Shown here: positions 17,904 to 25,763 of the stretch, piece after piece
Layout of the letters: each line of letters starts with the position of its first letter
How positions within the stretch are numbered: position 1 is the first letter of the stretch
Assembly: GCF_001995215.1 (NCBI RefSeq)
Contig: NZ_MUXN01000016.1
Coordinates: 124,001 to 188,000 of the forward strand
Origin: Amycolatopsis azurea DSM 43854
GTDB taxonomy: Bacteria; Actinomycetota; Actinomycetes; Mycobacteriales; Pseudonocardiaceae
Length of the DNA stretch: 64,000 nt
Direction: 5' to 3'
Program-made: the position numbers and the translations under genes
Notes under the pieces: generated by a model
What the model saw: the letters and a program-made list of their open reading frames with translations, nothing else
The model's database searches: none
What the model was told of the DNA's origin: nothing

Positions 17904-19517
17904 CTACCGGACGTCCACGAAGATCGGGTTCCCGTACAGCCACAGGTCTTCGAACGGGTTCGACTGCCCGACCACGTCCACGCTCGGCTCGATCCCGCCG
18001 GGCACGTGCTTCCTGCCGTCAGTCCCGCGCGTCCGCACGAAGAACGGCTCGCGCACGTTGCGGAAGGTGTGCCGGAAGGCGACCCGCCGCCCCGGCGCCC
18101 AGCGCGGTTCGAAGGAGCGGACCACCCGCGTGCCCGGGGCGGTCTGCGCGTCACGGTCGGCGGCCGGGCCGGTCACCGGTCCGGACACGAGGTCGAGCCG
18201 CGCGAGCCGGGGGATCGTGCCGCCGCCGTTGGGCCGGGCCGCCAGTTTCGCCGAGACGACGACCGTGACGTCATCCCCGCGCCGGACCCGGAGCCTGCCG
18301 CCCATCGTGGCCGAGCTCCAGCCGCTGCACGCGCCGAACTCCAGTTCCTGCGCGAGCCCGCCGTGCACCACCCAGACGCGTCCCGCGCGCAGGCCTTCCA
18401 GCACGGCTTCGTGGCTGCGGCGGGTCGCACCGACGACAGTCCGGCTGAACTCGGCGGGCGCGAAGTCCGCATACGGGGGCAGGGTCTGCGGGACGCCGGT
18501 GTCGATCGGGTCCGGGTAGCTGCCGTGCTCGTCGTAGTAGCCGTCAGGGACACCGGGCCGGACGAAGGTGGAGCCGCGGTTGTAGTGCGAGTCGGAGTTG
18601 CTGGTGATCCACCACGGTTTGCCTTCGGCCAGCAGCGAATCCCAGAGCCCGCCGACGGTCGCGGTGCTCCAGTCGAACCCGCCGTAGGTGCGGTAGGCCG
18701 ACTCCGGGAAGCCCGGCCACGAGTTCGAACCGGGGGAGTTGCCGTACCCGCCGCGCGCGCCACCGCCGCTCCCGAGCGGTTTCGGGAAACCGTCGGCCTG
18801 CGCGCCCGGCGCGCCCTCCATGCCGATGACGATCCCGGGCGCGGCGTCGCGCAGCGCGCGGATCTCGTGCGGGGCGACCCGGCCGTTGCGCAGCGGATGG
18901 TTGATCACCACGACCGGCGCGTGGATCCGGCGGGCCCGCTCTTCGGCGGCCAGCCAGCGGATCGCCTTGACGGCCAGCGCCTCGTTGTCCGGCGTGCCCG
19001 GTTCCGTGCCGGTCAGCCGCCAGTCGAAGGCACGCTCGAACTCACGCAGCTTCGCGGCCTGGTCCGCGCCCGCCTGGAAGAACAGGGTCGCGTGCTCGGC
19101 GCCCGGCACGTTCCACTCCATGCCTTGCCACAGCAGGAGATCGCGATGCTCGCGCTGCGCCGCCCGGATCGCGGCGTTCGTCCGCTCCACCGACGACTTC
19201 TCGTGCGACGCGTGCCCGTGATCGGTGATCACCGCCCAGTCCGCCCCGTGCCGCTCGGCGCCGTCGGCGATTCCGTCCACTGTGTACATCGCGTCGTAGG
19301 AGTACTGCGTGTGGATGTGGTGATCGCCCACCAGCCACTGGTAGCGGTTCCGGCCGAAGAGCCAGGAGAGATCGATGCCGAGATCGAGGTCGAGGTTCAG
19401 ATCGAGGGCTTCCGCCGGTGCGGCGGCGGCGAGCGGCGCACCCGCGGCCGCGGCGGAGACGAGGCCCGCCCGCTTGAGGAACCCGCGGCGGCCCACGCCC
19501 GGTTTTTCACTGTTCAC
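17904..19517 (-). CDS. Exported PHP-domain metal-dependent phosphoesterase-like protein
   Basis: 537 residues from GTG 19517. RRGFLKRAG plus an Ala-rich stretch ending near residue 36 is a Tat signal. The PHP domain starts with DHHIHTQYSYD and continues with ITDHGHASHE and VINHPLRNGR, giving the metal-binding His/Asp set. PHP proteins hydrolyse phosphoesters, but many secreted ones have unknown substrates. A C-terminal half of about 200 residues looks like a beta-rich extension. The frame stays open upstream of 19517 but has no plausible start with a signal peptide there. Confidence 0.85.
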   Translation of the reverse strand: MNSEKPGVGRRGFLKRAGLVSAAAAGAPLAAAAPAEALDLNLDLDLGIDLSWLFGRNRYQWLVGDHHIHTQYSYDAMYTVDGIADGAERHGADWAVITDHGHASHEKSSVERTNAAIRAAQREHRDLLLWQGMEWNVPGAEHATLFFQAGADQAAKLREFERAFDWRLTGTEPGTPDNEALAVKAIRWLAAEERARRIHAPVVVINHPLRNGRVAPHEIRALRDAAPGIVIGMEGAPGAQADGFPKPLGSGGGARGGYGNSPGSNSWPGFPESAYRTYGGFDWSTATVGGLWDSLLAEGKPWWITSNSDSHYNRGSTFVRPGVPDGYYDEHGSYPDPIDTGVPQTLPPYADFAPAEFSRTVVGATRRSHEAVLEGLRAGRVWVVHGGLAQELEFGACSGWSSATMGGRLRVRRGDDVTVVVSAKLAARPNGGGTIPRLARLDLVSGPVTGPAADRDAQTAPGTRVVRSFEPRWAPGRRVAFRHTFRNVREPFFVRTRGTDGRKHVPGGIEPSVDVVGQSNPFEDLWLYGNPIFVDVR

Positions 19518-19580
19518 CGGCGGCACGCTAAAGAGCTTCGCTGAACGGTCGGTGTCCGGACGGCCAACGATCAGCGCTGT

Positions 19581-20141
19581 GTGATGATCGTCCCTGTGGA
19601 GGAAGACGCGAGCAAACCGAAGGCGTCCGGCTGGTTGCTCTGGGTACTCGGCGCCGTCGCCGTGCTGGTCGTCGCGGCCGCCGTGACCACGGCCGTCGTC
19701 GTCCTGAACCGGGTCACCGAGCCGCCCACCCCGGCGGCGTTGCCGCGGGACACGGTGCCCGTCCCGCTGGGGAAGCGGGAACTGTGCGGACTCCGGTTGG
19801 TCGTCTACATCGAGACCGACGAGGGCATGACCCGCGCCGCTCAAGCGCTCCGGGACGACCAGAAGGCCCGTCGGGTACTGACCGAGACCAAGGCGGAGTC
19901 CTACGAGCGCTTCAAGAAGATCTTCGCGGACAAGCCGGAACTGGTGAAGCTGACGACGCCGGACGTGCTCCCCGCGGTGGTGCATCTCGTGCCCGTCGCC
20001 GGAACCGATCCCGAAGCGTGGGCGAACGAGCTGCGGCAGCGATTGCCCGAGGCGACGAAGGTCGACGTCCTCGACCCCGTGGCGGCCGCGGCCAAGATGA
20101 AGACCACGACGCCGCCCTGCCCGCCCGAGGGCGAGCGCTGA
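19581..20141 (+). CDS. Membrane-anchored FtsX-like extracellular domain protein
   Basis: 186 residues. One transmembrane helix (about 18-43, WLLWVLGAVAVLVVAAAV), then an extracytoplasmic region matching the FtsX extracellular domain: VVYIETDEGMTRAAQALR, ESYERFKKIFADKPELV and a Leu-Pro turn at TPDVLPAVVHL. In cell division, FtsX uses this domain to regulate peptidoglycan hydrolases, but the FtsX permease helices are absent here. The start could be GTG 19581, ATG 19584 or GTG 19596. Divergent from the PHP gene by 63 bp. Domain call is from memory of the family. Confidence 0.75.
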   Translation: MMIVPVEEDASKPKASGWLLWVLGAVAVLVVAAAVTTAVVVLNRVTEPPTPAALPRDTVPVPLGKRELCGLRLVVYIETDEGMTRAAQALRDDQKARRVLTETKAESYERFKKIFADKPELVKLTTPDVLPAVVHLVPVAGTDPEAWANELRQRLPEATKVDVLDPVAAAAKMKTTTPPCPPEGER

Positions 20142-20145
20142 AAGA

Positions 20146-20178
20146 CCCGGCTCCCCGGAGGATGGAAGGGGAGCCGGG
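20146..20178. terminator. Terminator hairpin, bidirectional
   Basis: Perfect 11-bp arms (CCCGGCTCCCC / GGGGAGCCGGG) with an 11-nt loop. On the minus strand it is followed by TCTTT and lies 8 bp past the stop of the 9-codon frame at 20187-20216; on the plus strand it follows the FtsX-like gene. Confidence 0.8.
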
Positions 20179-20186
20179 CTGCCCGG

Positions 20187-20216
20187 CTAGAAGTCCCGGT
20201 TGGCGATCTTCTTCAT
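20187..20216 (-). CDS. Possible 9-codon gene (MKKIANRDF)
   Basis: A minus-strand ATG at 20216 opens nine codons ending in TAG at 20187. GGGAGG (complement of 20224-20229) sits 7 nt upstream, an excellent Shine-Dalgarno. A strong terminator (20146-20178) begins right after the stop, and the fadBA operon terminator (20327-20368) isolates it from upstream transcription, leaving about 100 bp for its own promoter. Could be a peptide gene or a decoy translated leader. No similarity is known to me. Confidence 0.4.
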   Translation of the reverse strand: MKKIANRDF

Positions 20217-20326
20217 CGGGTTTCCTCCCAGTTCTCTTCAGTTTTCCCCAGTGCCTGGAGAACCAGGCGTAGGCAGAGTGTTCCGGAAATCGCAGCACGG
20301 CGCCACAAAACTCACGAAAAACGCAA

Positions 20327-20368
20327 AAGGCCACCGACGGCGATCGAAGGATCGCCGACGGTGGCCTT
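20327..20368. terminator. Terminator of the fadBA operon
   Basis: 18-bp arms with one mismatch (AAGGCCACCG... / ...CGGTGGCCTT), loop of about 6 nt, 10 bp after the fadB stop. Confidence 0.8.
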
Positions 20369-20378
20369 CGCTCAGGGC

Positions 20379-22490
20379 TCAGGAGAGCGGCACGCTCGCC
20401 ACACCCGGCGCCAGGAACGGCTTGCCGTTGACCTTTGCGGACACGCCTGCCCGGTCCAGGTACGGCGTGATGCCGCCCAGCCAGAACGGCCAGCCCGCGC
20501 CGAGGATCAGGCACAGGTCGATGTCCTGCGCCTCGGCGACCACGCCCTCGTCGAGCATGATCCGGATCTCTTCGGCGATCGCGGCCAGCGCGCGGTCACG
20601 CACCTGCTCGGACGTCGACGGCGAGTCGCCGCGCTGCCAGAGCTCGTCCACCTCGGGGTCGACGGTGGCGTTGCCCTTGTCATCCCACTGCCAGACGCCC
20701 TTCTTGCCCGCCTTGACGAAGCGGTCGAGGTTCTCGCTGACGGTGAACCGGTCCGGGAACGCCTCGTGCAGGGTTTCCCCGACGTGCAAGGCGATCGCCG
20801 GTCCGACCAGCTGCATCAGCGTCAGCGGGGTCATCGGCAGGCCCAGCGGTTCCAGCGCCTTGTCCGCGACCTCGAACGGCGTGCCCTCGTCGACGGTCAC
20901 CAGCACCTCGCCGAGGAAGCGCAGCAGCAGCCGGTTGACCACGAACGCGGACGCGTCCTTGACCAGCACGCTCGACTTCTTGAGCTGCTTGCCGAGCGCG
21001 AAAGCGGTGGCCAGCGCCGCGTCGTCGGTCTTCTCCGCGCGGACGATCTCCAGCAGCGGCATCACCGCGACCGGGTTGAAGAAGTGGAACCCGACCACGC
21101 GCTCCGGGTGCTTGAGTTCCGACGCCATCGCGGTGATCGACAGCGACGAGGTGTTCGTCGCCAGGATCGCCTCGGGGGAGACGTACTGCTCCAGGTCGGC
21201 GAAGACCTTCTGCTTGACGCCCAGCTCCTCGAACACCGCCTCGATCACGAAGTCGGCGTCGGCGAACGCGGCCTTGTCGAGCGACCCGGTGACGAGCGCC
21301 TTCAGCCGGTTCGCGCCGTCCGGCGAAACCCGCTTCTTCGCCAGCAGCTTGTCGATCTCACCGTGCACATAGGACACACCCTTGTCGACGCGCTCCTGGT
21401 CGACGTCGGTGAGCACCACGGGCACCTTGAGACGGCGGACGAACAGCAGCGCCATCTGGCTGGCCATCAGGCCCGCGCCGACGATGCCGACCTTGTTCAC
21501 CTTGCGCGCCAACGACTTGTCCGGCGCGCCCGCCGGGCGCTTGGCACGCTTGTTGACCAGGTTGAACGAGTACAGCCCGGCGCGCAGCGTGTCGTCCATG
21601 AGCAGTTCGGCGAGGCCGTCGGTCTCGGCCGCGTAGCCGCGGTCGAGGTCGTTCTCGCGGGCCAGCTCCAGCAGCTCGACGGCCTTGGTCGCGCCGGGCG
21701 ACGCGCCCTTCGTCCGACCGTCCACAATGGCCTTGGCGCGGCCGATCGCGGCGTCCCAGCCCGCGCCGCGGTCGATCTCGCGGCGGGCGGGGGTGATCTC
21801 ACCGTTGACGACCTTCGCCAGCCACAGCAGCGACTGTTCGAGGTAGTCGGCCGAGCCGAAGACCTCGTCGACGATGCCGAGCTCCGCCGCCTGCGCGACC
21901 TTCAGCATCTTGTTCTGCGCCAGCGCGTTCTCGATGATCACGGTGACCGCGGCGTCCGGCCCGATCAGGTTCGGCAGCAGCTGCGTGCCGCCCCAGCCCG
22001 GGAACAGGCCGAGGAAGACCTCGGGAAACGCGATCGCGGCGGTGTTCTCCGAAAGCGTGCGGTAGTGGCAGGAGAGCGCGAGTTCGAGCCCGCCGCCCAT
22101 CACCGCGCCGTTGATGAACCCGAACGTCGGGATCTCGGTCTCGGTGAGGCGCCGGAACACGTCGTGCCCGGTCTGCGCGATTTCCCGCGCCAGCGCCGGA
22201 TCCGCGACCGCTTCGACCCCGGAAAGGTCGGCGCCGACGGCGAAGATGAACGGCTTGCCGGTGACCGCGATCGCGGCGGGCTCGGCGGCGAAGGCGGTGT
22301 CGATCGCGGCGTTGAGGCTCACCAGGCCCTGCGGGCCGAAGGTGTTCGGCCGGGTGTGGTCGTGGCCGTTGTCCAGGGTGATCAGCGCGACGGGCTTGTC
22401 GAGGCCGGGCACCTTCACCAGCCGCGTGACCGCGTTCGTGACGACCTCGTCGGGGAAGGCGGCTTTCGCCTGCTCAGCGGTGAAAGTCAT
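20379..22490 (-). CDS. fadB: Fatty-acid oxidation multifunctional protein (enoyl-CoA hydratase / 3-hydroxyacyl-CoA dehydrogenase)
   Basis: 703 residues from ATG 22490 (MTFTAEQAKAAFPDEVV). The N-terminal half is a crotonase domain (GADLSGVEAV, then NGAVMGGGLELALSCHYR with the oxyanion-hole Gly). From about residue 330 a Rossmann domain follows (VGIVGAGLMASQMALLF), with the dehydrogenase signature VVGFHFFNPVAVMPLLEIV. Catalyses hydration and NAD-dependent oxidation in beta-oxidation. Lies 2 bp downstream of the thiolase gene, forming the alpha/beta trifunctional pair. Confidence 0.96.
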   Translation of the reverse strand: MTFTAEQAKAAFPDEVVTNAVTRLVKVPGLDKPVALITLDNGHDHTRPNTFGPQGLVSLNAAIDTAFAAEPAAIAVTGKPFIFAVGADLSGVEAVADPALAREIAQTGHDVFRRLTETEIPTFGFINGAVMGGGLELALSCHYRTLSENTAAIAFPEVFLGLFPGWGGTQLLPNLIGPDAAVTVIIENALAQNKMLKVAQAAELGIVDEVFGSADYLEQSLLWLAKVVNGEITPARREIDRGAGWDAAIGRAKAIVDGRTKGASPGATKAVELLELARENDLDRGYAAETDGLAELLMDDTLRAGLYSFNLVNKRAKRPAGAPDKSLARKVNKVGIVGAGLMASQMALLFVRRLKVPVVLTDVDQERVDKGVSYVHGEIDKLLAKKRVSPDGANRLKALVTGSLDKAAFADADFVIEAVFEELGVKQKVFADLEQYVSPEAILATNTSSLSITAMASELKHPERVVGFHFFNPVAVMPLLEIVRAEKTDDAALATAFALGKQLKKSSVLVKDASAFVVNRLLLRFLGEVLVTVDEGTPFEVADKALEPLGLPMTPLTLMQLVGPAIALHVGETLHEAFPDRFTVSENLDRFVKAGKKGVWQWDDKGNATVDPEVDELWQRGDSPSTSEQVRDRALAAIAEEIRIMLDEGVVAEAQDIDLCLILGAGWPFWLGGITPYLDRAGVSAKVNGKPFLAPGVASVPLS

Positions 22491-22492
22491 GG

Positions 22493-23725
22493 CTACTTGG
22501 CCCCCTCGAACGCCGGGTTCTCCCAAATGACGGTGCCGCCCATGCCGATGCCGATGCACATGGTGGTCAGGCCGTAGCGCACGTCGGGGCGCTCGGCGAA
22601 CTGACGCGAAAGCTGCGTCATCAGCCGGACACCGGAGGACGCGAGCGGGTGACCGCAGGCGATCGCGCCACCCCACTGGTTGACGCGGGGGTCGTCGTCG
22701 GCGATGCCGAAGTGGTCGAGGAACGCGAGCACCTGGACGGCGAACGCCTCGTTGATCTCGAACAGGCCGATGTCGTCGATCGACAGACCGGTGCGCGCGA
22801 ACAGCTTCTCGGTGGCGGGCACGGGGCCGATGCCCATGACCTCCGGCTCGACCCCAGCGAAGGAGTAGCCCACCAGGCGCATGCCGATCGGGAGGCCGAG
22901 TTCGCGGGCGGTGTCCTCGTCGGCGAGCAGCGCCGCGGTGGCGCCGTCGTTGAGACCGGCCGCGTTGCCGGCGGTGATCCGGCCGTGCGGGCGGAACGGC
23001 GTCTTCAGCCCGGCGAGCTGCTCGACGGTGGTGCCCGGACGCGGCGGCTCGTCCTCGGTCGCGAGGCCCCAGCCGAGTTCCTTGGACCGGGTGGCGACCG
23101 GGACCAGCTCGGGGCCGATCTTGCCGGTCTTCACGGCTTCGGCGTACTTCTCCTGGCTGCGCGCGGCGAAGGCGTCGGTGCGCTGCTTGGTGATCGCCGG
23201 GAACCGGTCGTGCAGGTTCTCCGCGGTCTGGCCCATGACGAGCGCCGTCGGGTCGACGAGCTTGTCGGCGATGATGCGCGGGTTCGGGTCGACGCCCTCG
23301 CCCATCGGGTGGCGGCCCATGTGCTCGACGCCGCCGGCGATGGCGATGTCGTAGGCGCCGAAACCGATCCCGCTCGCGGTCGTGGTGACCGCGGTCATCG
23401 CGCCCGCGCACATCCGGTCCAGCGCGAACCCGGGCACCGACTTCGGCAGGCCCGCGAGCAGCGCGGCGGTGCGGCCGATGGTCAGGCCCTGGTCCCCGAT
23501 CTGGGTGGTGGCGGCGATCGCCACCTCATCGACGCGCTCCGGCGGCAGCTCGGGGTGCCGGCGCAGCAGTTCACGGATGGCGTTGACGACGAGGTCGTCG
23601 GCACGGGTGCCGGCGTACATGCCCTTTTCGCCTGCCTTGCCGAAGGGCGTTCGCACCCCTTCGACGAAGGCGACATTGCGTACCGACCGCGCGTTCGGCG
23701 CGAGCGGTGTTGCTCCTGCGGCCAC
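22493..23725 (-). CDS. fadA: Acetyl-CoA C-acyltransferase (3-ketoacyl-CoA thiolase)
   Basis: 410 residues. Cleaves 3-ketoacyl-CoA with CoA in the last step of beta-oxidation. The nucleophile Cys is in LDRMCAGAM, the His in CGHPLASSG, and the second Cys in TTMCIGIGMGG. The start region MAAGATPLAPNARSV precedes the conserved VAFVEGVRTPFGK. First gene of the fadA-fadB operon, divergent from the beta-lactamase gene with 185 bp between starts. Confidence 0.96.
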   Translation of the reverse strand: MAAGATPLAPNARSVRNVAFVEGVRTPFGKAGEKGMYAGTRADDLVVNAIRELLRRHPELPPERVDEVAIAATTQIGDQGLTIGRTAALLAGLPKSVPGFALDRMCAGAMTAVTTTASGIGFGAYDIAIAGGVEHMGRHPMGEGVDPNPRIIADKLVDPTALVMGQTAENLHDRFPAITKQRTDAFAARSQEKYAEAVKTGKIGPELVPVATRSKELGWGLATEDEPPRPGTTVEQLAGLKTPFRPHGRITAGNAAGLNDGATAALLADEDTARELGLPIGMRLVGYSFAGVEPEVMGIGPVPATEKLFARTGLSIDDIGLFEINEAFAVQVLAFLDHFGIADDDPRVNQWGGAIACGHPLASSGVRLMTQLSRQFAERPDVRYGLTTMCIGIGMGGTVIWENPAFEGAK

Positions 23726-23910
23726 GAATGCTCCTGAAGTAGAGGTAGTCCTGACCGCACCCTAGCCCCGGTTACCCGTCGGTAACCAGGCTGGTGGCCC
23801 GGTCGAGTGGGGGAAGGCACACTCCCGTGTCTTCCGGCGTCGGCCGCTTGGCCGATCCGGCGGGTGTGGAGAAGTTGCTATGTTCGAAGTGATCAGGGGG
23901 AGGGATCACG

Positions 23911-24819
23911 ATGACTGTCACCCGTCGTGCGCTGCTGGGGATGGCGGTCCTCGTGCCGCTGGCCGCCTGCACTCGCGCGACCTCGCCACCGCCGTCGTCC
24001 ATTCCGGCGCCACCGCCACCGCCGCCTTCGCCCACCCGGCAGTACCACGACCGGTTGCTGGAGCTGGAGAAGAAGTTCGACGCGAGGCTCGGCGTGTACG
24101 CGCTCGACACCGGAGGCGGCGGCACGGTCGAGCACCGCGCGGACGAGAGGTTCGCGTTCTGCTCGACGTTCAAAGGGGTCGCGGCGGCGGCCGTCCTGCA
24201 GCGCAATCCGTTGTCCCACCTGGAAACCCGGGTCAGCTATTCCCGGGACGACCTGATGAAACACGCTCCGGTCACCGGGCAGCACGTGGCCACCGGGATG
24301 ACGATCCGCCAGCTGTGCGACGCCGCCATCCGATTCAGCGACGGTACGGCGGGCAACCTGCTGCTGCGGGATCTGGGCGGTCCCGGCGAGCTGACGGCGT
24401 TCACCCGCGGCCTCGGCGACACCGTCACGCGGATGGACCGGATCGAACCGCTGATCACCGAGGCCACCCCGGGCGATCCGCGGGACACCACGACGCCTCG
24501 GGCGTTCGGCACCGACTACCAGCGGATCCTGCTGGGCGACACGCTGGCGAGCAACAAACGCGACTTCCTCCGCGACCTGCTCCAGCGCAACGCCACCGGC
24601 GCCGACCGGATCCGTGCGGGCCTGCCGTCCGGCTGGACCATCGCCGACAAGACCGGGACGGGCGACTACGGGACGCTGAACGACATCGCCGTCGTGTGGC
24701 CGCCAGGCAAGCCGCCGATCGTCATGGCCGTCATGTCCAGCAAGGCGGCCAAAGACGCTCCGTACGACCAGGCGTTGCTCGCCGAAGCCGCGAAGTACGT
24801 GGTCGAAAAGCTGGGCTAG
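23911..24819 (+). CDS. Class A beta-lactamase, probable Tat lipoprotein
   Basis: 302 residues; ATG 23911 with GGGGGAGGG upstream. TRRALLGMAV and lipobox LAAC indicate a twin-arginine lipoprotein, followed by a Pro-rich linker. Active-site motifs: nucleophile Ser and Lys in FCSTFK, SDG in place of the commoner SDN, Glu166-type omega loop at RIEPLITEATPGDP, and KTG in ADKTGTGDYG. The position usually held by Asn170 is Thr. SDG is known from the mycobacterial enzyme BlaC. Hydrolyses penicillins and perhaps cephalosporins. Shares CTAG with the convergent vanY-like gene. Confidence 0.93.
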   Translation: MTVTRRALLGMAVLVPLAACTRATSPPPSSIPAPPPPPPSPTRQYHDRLLELEKKFDARLGVYALDTGGGGTVEHRADERFAFCSTFKGVAAAAVLQRNPLSHLETRVSYSRDDLMKHAPVTGQHVATGMTIRQLCDAAIRFSDGTAGNLLLRDLGGPGELTAFTRGLGDTVTRMDRIEPLITEATPGDPRDTTTPRAFGTDYQRILLGDTLASNKRDFLRDLLQRNATGADRIRAGLPSGWTIADKTGTGDYGTLNDIAVVWPPGKPPIVMAVMSSKAAKDAPYDQALLAEAAKYVVEKLG

Positions 24820-25403
24820 TTGCCGGTGGCGCTCGGGAGCAGGGCGGGGCAGCCGCCGGCGATCCAGGCCGGGTCGTACTCGAAGTGCCACTTCTCGTTG
24901 TCGTAGCGGCGGCACCAGCCGAGCGCGCCGCCGTTCTTGTCCACCCAGGTGGCCGAGTTCAGCGGCTGGATGTCGACGGCGATTCCCTTGACGTGCATGG
25001 ACGTCTCCGGTTGCAGCGCCCACTTCTTGGCCTGCTCCACCGAACCGAACCGCTGGACGGCCTTGTCGAATTCCTGTTGCTGCTGGGCCCGGCTGCGCTT
25101 GCCGTCGTTCACGCACAGCGTGACGTTCTGGGCTTTGGCCTTGGCGAGCAGGGCTTTCCAGGCCTCGACGACGTCCGGGCGCATGCCGGAGGTCGCCTCG
25201 TCGACGTAGCGCTTGTCGACCGCGCACGTCGGGCCGGTGTCGGGGCCGGGGACCTCTTCGAGGATCGCGAGCGGCTGCCCGTTCACCTGCTTGACGGCGA
25301 AGCCCGTCGCGCCCAGCGCTACCATCGCGATCCCGACGAGGCCCAGCGCCACGAGCACGCTGATCGCGGTCCTGCGGCTGGAGGTGGATGTGGTGGACAC
25401 CAC
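24816..25403 (-). CDS. VanY-type D-alanyl-D-alanine carboxypeptidase (M15), membrane anchored
   Basis: 195 residues from GTG 25403 (or GTG 25400). One N-terminal transmembrane helix (about 12-36), then a peptidase M15 domain with zinc ligands His and Asp in SMHVKGIAVDIQP and His in KWHFEY. Trims the terminal D-Ala from peptidoglycan stem peptides outside the membrane. Placed tail to tail with a beta-lactamase, so both act on cell-wall D-Ala chemistry, though they are separately transcribed. Confidence 0.9.
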   Translation of the reverse strand: MVSTTSTSSRRTAISVLVALGLVGIAMVALGATGFAVKQVNGQPLAILEEVPGPDTGPTCAVDKRYVDEATSGMRPDVVEAWKALLAKAKAQNVTLCVNDGKRSRAQQQQEFDKAVQRFGSVEQAKKWALQPETSMHVKGIAVDIQPLNSATWVDKNGGALGWCRRYDNEKWHFEYDPAWIAGGCPALLPSATGN

Positions 25404-25514
25404 TCCGAAGCTACCTCGCGCCCGGCGGGCCGCCAGGGTTTGTGACCTTCTTCCCAGAATGCCGCCGGAAGCCAACCAAACCGGAAACGCGCTGGTCCGA
25501 GTAGGCAGGGGCAG

Positions 25515-25569
25515 GTCCGTGAAGGCCTCCTTTCCTACCCTGAAGGTAGGGAAGGAGGCCTTCACGGAC
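25515..25569. terminator. Long hairpin, GTCCGTGAAGG family
   Basis: 25-bp arms with one mismatch and a 5-nt loop. Its outer 18 nt (GTCCGTGAAGGCCTCCTT) are identical to the outer arm of the hairpin at 37700-37754. Located beyond the end of the urea/guanidine operon. Confidence 0.6.
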
Positions 25570-25675
25570 AGCAGGCGGGCGAGTGCCGGTACCGAGTCGG
25601 CCCAGGTGGTCGTGAGTGGCGTTTCGGGTTCTCTTTGAGTTGCCAGGCAAAGGAGGCGTGGTGCTCCCGGTCTAT

Positions 25676-25728
25676 GTTCCCAATGTCGCATTGGAGACGC
25701 TCAGCGACTCAAATGCGACATTGGGAAC
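25676..25728. terminator. Hairpin after the allophanate hydrolase gene
   Basis: 17-bp perfect arms starting GTTCCCAATGTCGCATT, extended by a few pairs, with a loop of about 15 nt; 36 bp past the hydrolase stop. Noticeably AT-richer than its surroundings. Confidence 0.6.
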
Positions 25729-25763
25729 TCGCCAAATTCGCCTCGCCACTCACGAGACGCGAC

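Larger units (their letters stand above)
25404..25763. other. 360-bp gene-free stretch with two hairpins
   Basis: Lies between the vanY-like start and the allophanate hydrolase stop. It holds the vanY-like promoter region and two long inverted repeats (25515-25569, 25676-25728). No coding frame with G/C-biased third positions beyond the flanking genes was seen. Confidence 0.7.
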
